Source: Shewanella dokdonensis (GTDB taxonomy: Bacteria; Pseudomonadota; Gammaproteobacteria; Enterobacterales; Shewanellaceae). Taken from it: a stretch of DNA of 64,000 nucleotides. The DNA lies in assembly GCF_018394335.1 (NCBI RefSeq), contig NZ_CP074572.1:1054001-1118000 (forward strand), given 5' to 3'. The translations under genes and the position numbers were made by a program. The notes beneath the pieces were generated by a model that was not told the origin of the DNA, did no database searches, and saw nothing but the letters and a program-made list of their open reading frames with translations. This document shows positions 60,784-64,000 of this stretch, in pieces; positions within the stretch are counted from its first letter, which is position 1, and each line of letters starts with the position of its first letter.

Positions 60784-63681
60784 TTATTGGATAACAGCGG
60801 GGTCAGTAGCATCGTCCGCTGTTGGTAACTGCAATACCTGCTCATAAATCTCACTGACTTGCTGCGCCTGTTGTGCTACCTCAGCTATCGGTAGCTGCCC
60901 CGCTTTACCCGCCAAGGTCAACCTGTGGTTATCATCACGTAACTGACAATACACTTGGGTCAGCAGTTGTGCCGTCATTGTCGGCAACAGTTGCAAATCT
61001 GCCAGGACTTCAAATATGCGTACATTGTCTGACCACATGCACAATTCTGGATATTCATGCGCATGCGCCAACACTAAAAACTGCGCGATAAACTCAATGT
61101 CGGTAATCCCGCCAACACTCTGTTTCAGGTCAAACATTCCGGCGGGCGCTTTTAGCAGATGCTCGCGCATCTTCTGCCGCATTTCTCGCACATCCTGTAC
61201 TAATGGCGCACGGGCCCTGGATTGCTGCAATACCTGATTGCGGATCTCCACAAAACGCTGTGCCAGACTATTATCACCATAGATAAAGCGCGCCCGTACC
61301 AAGGCCTGATGTTCCCAGGTCCAGGCTTCATTGAACTGATAATCAGAAAATGCCTCAATACTGCTAACCAGCAGTCCAGAGGCGCCGGAAGGCCGTAAAC
61401 GCAAGTCCACATCATACAAGGTGCCGGAGATGGTACGGGTAGTAAACAGGTGCTGGATCCTTTGAGCCAATTTCACGTAGAAATGCCCAACATCCAACGG
61501 CCGTTCACCATCGGTGACAGTGCCACTCTGGCCGTTATGCAAGAAAACTAAATCCAGATCAGAACCATACCCTAGTTCAATCCCGCCAAGTTTACCGTAA
61601 CCGACGACCGCAAAGGCAGTCTGCCCGCTCGCTAGCCCTTTGGGCGCGCCGTGGCGTGCCGTTACTTGGCGCCAAGCCTGCTGTACCACTTGTTCAATAA
61701 TCGCTTCAGCCAGGAAAGTCAGATGATCGCTGACTTCCATTATCGGTAGTACCCCGGTAACATCCGCCGCGGCAATCTTCAGCTGCTGTGACAGTTTGAA
61801 CTGTCGCAAGGCCTCCATCTGCTGCTCCATATCATCTTCGGGAATACGTAACAGGTACTGGCGCAGTTCGCTGGCGTAATCATCCAGTGACGTAGTGTTA
61901 TAAAGCTGTGCTGGATCGATAAGTTCATCCAACAGCACCGGGAAACGTGCCAGTTCAGTGGCAATCCACGGACTGGCGAGGCACAGACTGATCAACTGCT
62001 GCCGTGCGCCGGGATTTTCGTACAATAATTCCAAGTAAGTGGTGCGGGTAAGAATCTGCTCCAGCACCCCTAAGACTGGAGTCAATGCCTGTGAAGGCAC
62101 GGGCTGTAATCCAATCTCTTCCAGCAATTTTGGCATCAGTTTATCAAGCGTTTCTCGGCCTCTAGGGCCAATAGTGCGATGACTGATATTTTCACACCAA
62201 CGACGTAACAGCGGCGCAAAATCCGCATCTTCAATACCATGTTCAGCCAGCATTGTCTGAGCCAACTCGGGCGTCTGGCAACTCCATAGCTGCACGGTCC
62301 AGCAATCATTGATGGCATCACTGCTTTCTTCACCGCCAACGGCAGCCCGGAAATGCCGATGAACGCTGCGCATTGCCGCACTGATCGCCTCACGCAGTTG
62401 CGCTTCATCTGCTATGTCTAACGCAAAGCACAAGCGCTGCCAATCCAGTGGGTTGTCAGGCAATGTCTGTGTCTGCTTATCGGCAATCGCCTGTAACAGA
62501 TTTTCCACGCGCCGCAGCAGTCGATAATTCTGTCGCAGTTCCTCAACGGTGAGGTAATCCATCTGCCCTAAATCGTAGAGGGTGTTGATGGCGGTAAACA
62601 GATTCTGTACCCGCAGATCCGGTTCTCGGCCGCCGCGGATCAACTGAAAACTCTGCACCACGAATTCGACTTCGCGGATACCTCCCGCCCCGAGCTTAAT
62701 ATTGTCGGTAAGCTGGCGACGTCTGACTTCCTGGGCAATCAGCGCTTTCATCCGCCGCAGTGAATCTATCGCCGAGAAATCGATGTAACGTCGGTAAACA
62801 AAAGGACGCAACAGATCATGCAGTTGGTCAGAAAATCGATTCCAAGGCCCCAGCGCCCGCGCCTTCACCATGGCATAGCGTTCCCACTCGCGCCCCTGTT
62901 CTTGGTAGTAGTCTTCCAAGGCACTGTAACTGACCACTAATGGCCCGCTGTCGCCATAAGGTCGCAAACGCATATCTACCCGAAACACAAAACCATCGGT
63001 AGTGACTTGGCCGAGCAGATTCACCAGCCGTTGTCCCATACGGATAAAAAACTGCTGATTATCCAGCGTCCGTCTGCCGCCTTGCGTTTCGCCGTGTTCT
63101 GGGAAGGTAAAAATCAAATCAATGTCGGAGGAAAAATTCAGCTCGCGGCCACCGAGTTTTCCCATGCCAAGGATCATCAGCGGTTGGGGATTACCCTGCT
63201 TATCAGCAGGCGTTCCATGAGCACGACACATTTCAGCATATAGCCAGTCACGCGCGGCGATGATTAATGCTTCCGCCAGCACCGACAGATCCAGCAGTGA
63301 TGACTCCAGCGAAGCGCGCCCCATAAAGTCACGCCAAGCCAGACGGGTCATCTGTTTATTTCGGTAAAGCCGTAAGACTTGTTTTGCCTGTTCTTCATCC
63401 GCAACACCTTGCAGCAACTGCTGCAGTTGCTCGCCAAAGAACTGCCGCTCCGGTTTGGCAAAGTCTTCAGCAAAAAACTCTGTCAGCCACTCTGGATGAC
63501 GGCATAGTTGCTCTGCCACAAAATCGCTCAGCCCCAATACTCGCTGTAATTCATGCCGTTGTTCCGGGGTCAACCCTGTCTCTAAGTCTGGCCAGCAGCT
63601 TTGCAACTGTTGCAGTTGTTTATCAGCAACCTGTTCGAGAAGTGGATGAAAAGGCTTTAGATCGCCTGTGGTTGTCCCCAT
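60784..63681 (-). CDS. glnE: bifunctional glutamine synthetase adenylyltransferase / adenylyl-removing enzyme
   Basis: GlnE adds and removes AMP on glutamine synthetase in response to nitrogen status. At 965 residues it is complete. Two nucleotidyltransferase domains are visible: an N-terminal removing domain with [21 protein letters not shown] (near residue 180, given in part as SSDIDLIF) and a C-terminal adenylylating domain with [20 protein letters not shown] (SDLDLVF near 705). Each is followed by a helical bundle. GGGAGC precedes the ATG. The M14 gene follows downstream. Confidence 0.97.
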   Translation of the reverse strand: MGTTTGDLKPFHPLLEQVADKQLQQLQSCWPDLETGLTPEQRHELQRVLGLSDFVAEQLCRHPEWLTEFFAEDFAKPERQFFGEQLQQLLQGVADEEQAKQVLRLYRNKQMTRLAWRDFMGRASLESSLLDLSVLAEALIIAARDWLYAEMCRAHGTPADKQGNPQPLMILGMGKLGGRELNFSSDIDLIFTFPEHGETQGGRRTLDNQQFFIRMGQRLVNLLGQVTTDGFVFRVDMRLRPYGDSGPLVVSYSALEDYYQEQGREWERYAMVKARALGPWNRFSDQLHDLLRPFVYRRYIDFSAIDSLRRMKALIAQEVRRRQLTDNIKLGAGGIREVEFVVQSFQLIRGGREPDLRVQNLFTAINTLYDLGQMDYLTVEELRQNYRLLRRVENLLQAIADKQTQTLPDNPLDWQRLCFALDIADEAQLREAISAAMRSVHRHFRAAVGGEESSDAINDCWTVQLWSCQTPELAQTMLAEHGIEDADFAPLLRRWCENISHRTIGPRGRETLDKLMPKLLEEIGLQPVPSQALTPVLGVLEQILTRTTYLELLYENPGARQQLISLCLASPWIATELARFPVLLDELIDPAQLYNTTSLDDYASELRQYLLRIPEDDMEQQMEALRQFKLSQQLKIAAADVTGVLPIMEVSDHLTFLAEAIIEQVVQQAWRQVTARHGAPKGLASGQTAFAVVGYGKLGGIELGYGSDLDLVFLHNGQSGTVTDGERPLDVGHFYVKLAQRIQHLFTTRTISGTLYDVDLRLRPSGASGLLVSSIEAFSDYQFNEAWTWEHQALVRARFIYGDNSLAQRFVEIRNQVLQQSRARAPLVQDVREMRQKMREHLLKAPAGMFDLKQSVGGITDIEFIAQFLVLAHAHEYPELCMWSDNVRIFEVLADLQLLPTMTAQLLTQVYCQLRDDNHRLTLAGKAGQLPIAEVAQQAQQVSEIYEQVLQLPTADDATDPAVIQ

Positions 63682-63838
63682 ATTGCTCCCAATATATGAA
63701 ATTCGTTCGACATATTATGTCAAAGGTGTTATAGATAACCTATTGTGGCTTGCCCCACGCAAGCGAACCGTAATTTTTGCAGCAAGGTATTGTTAACATA
63801 TAAAATTACCCTGCGTAACAGATTACACCAACTTGACG

Positions 63839-63884
63839 GTTCGGCCTATGCTCCCGGCAAATTCCGCGAGAACGCCGGCCGAAC
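63839..63884 (+). repeat. Inverted repeat upstream of the last gene
   Basis: GTTCGGCC (63839-63846) and its exact complement (63877-63884) flank a 30-base loop, ending 19 bases before the start codon of the terminal lipoprotein gene. It could fold in the leader RNA close to the ribosome site. Confidence 0.35.
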
Positions 63885-63903
63885 AGCTAATGATGGAGAA
63901 AAC

Positions 63904-64000
63904 ATGGCAGGGATACTTACCCGTATTGTTACAGTGCTCATGTTGTTGTCTCTCACCGCCTGTGGTGATGACCGCCCAGAACAGATAACCCAGTTGCAAC
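63904..64000 (+). CDS. Lipoprotein, partial (runs off the window)
   Basis: Only the first 32 codons are present. They encode a lipoprotein signal, MAGILTRIVTVLMLLSLTAC, with a lipobox LTAC (Cys20) followed by GDDRPEQITQLQ. GGAG sits at good spacing before the ATG at 63904. It diverges from glnE. The mature function cannot be read from this fragment. Confidence 0.75.
   Translation, partial: MAGILTRIVTVLMLLSLTACGDDRPEQITQLQ

Noticed and set aside
6666..64000. Mobile element, prophage, CRISPR or defence system
   Set aside because: I looked for transposase, integrase, recombinase and repeat-spacer patterns on both strands and found none. The single tRNA gene has no attachment-site duplication downstream that I can see.

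Overview
The window looks like a core chromosomal segment of a gamma-proteobacterium, most likely Shewanella or a close relative in the Alteromonadales. I infer this from gene content: mpl-ubiX-hpt next to a yadGH-type ABC pair, the tkt-epd-pgk-fba block divergent from a MetJ-controlled metK, csdA-csdE, cysJIH beside pntAB, and small families such as DUF3144 and a TIGR03899-like protein. I see no prophage, insertion sequence, CRISPR array, defence island or integrase. Coding density is high. The protein-sized genes are nearly all housekeeping, envelope or transport genes.

Layout. 0-8.3 kb: pantothenate synthesis (panBC), a DUF4124 protein, a leftward mpl-ubiX-hpt-yadG-yadH run and an NhaC antiporter. 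8.3-15.4 kb: leftward central-carbon block (tkt, epd, pgk, fba) and rightward metK with a MetJ operator. 15.5-25.9 kb: a degenerate GGDEF sensor, a META lipoprotein, a dicarboxylate/amino-acid symporter, a lipoprotein GH27 galactosidase, a coupled GNAT-yjjX-GNAT run, tas, csdA-csdE and tRNA-Pro(CGG). 25.9-35 kb: a HupE-like membrane protein, rlhA, pagL, folM, ung, a tautomerase, a DUF3144 protein, a divergent oxidoreductase/LysR pair and a LysE exporter. 35-43.6 kb: a TonB receptor with a long AT-rich control region, hemG with a cytochrome b561 partner, a TIGR03899-like protein, cobA, pldA and an apparently inactive S41-protease-like protein. 44-51.7 kb: cysJIH and pntAB. 51.7-64 kb: a CBS protein, a TetR regulator, hldE with a zincin-like partner, lpxL, nhaP2, an L,D-transpeptidase, an M14 carboxypeptidase, glnE and the start of a lipoprotein gene.

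How the genes fit together. Several themes recur. Outer-membrane lipid A and phospholipid upkeep is covered by hldE, lpxL, pagL and pldA. Peptidoglycan turnover is covered by mpl, the L,D-transpeptidase and possibly the M14 enzyme. Sulfur assimilation and its cofactors are covered by cysJIH, cobA for siroheme, pntAB for NADPH, csdAE and metK. Cation/proton exchange is covered by nhaC and nhaP2.

The most important property of this sequence as data is that 16 genes are broken by 17 small indels. Sixteen of the 17 are missing bases, mostly in homopolymer runs. That pattern points to uncorrected sequencing error rather than decay. I give each such gene its full inferred span and state the site of the break.
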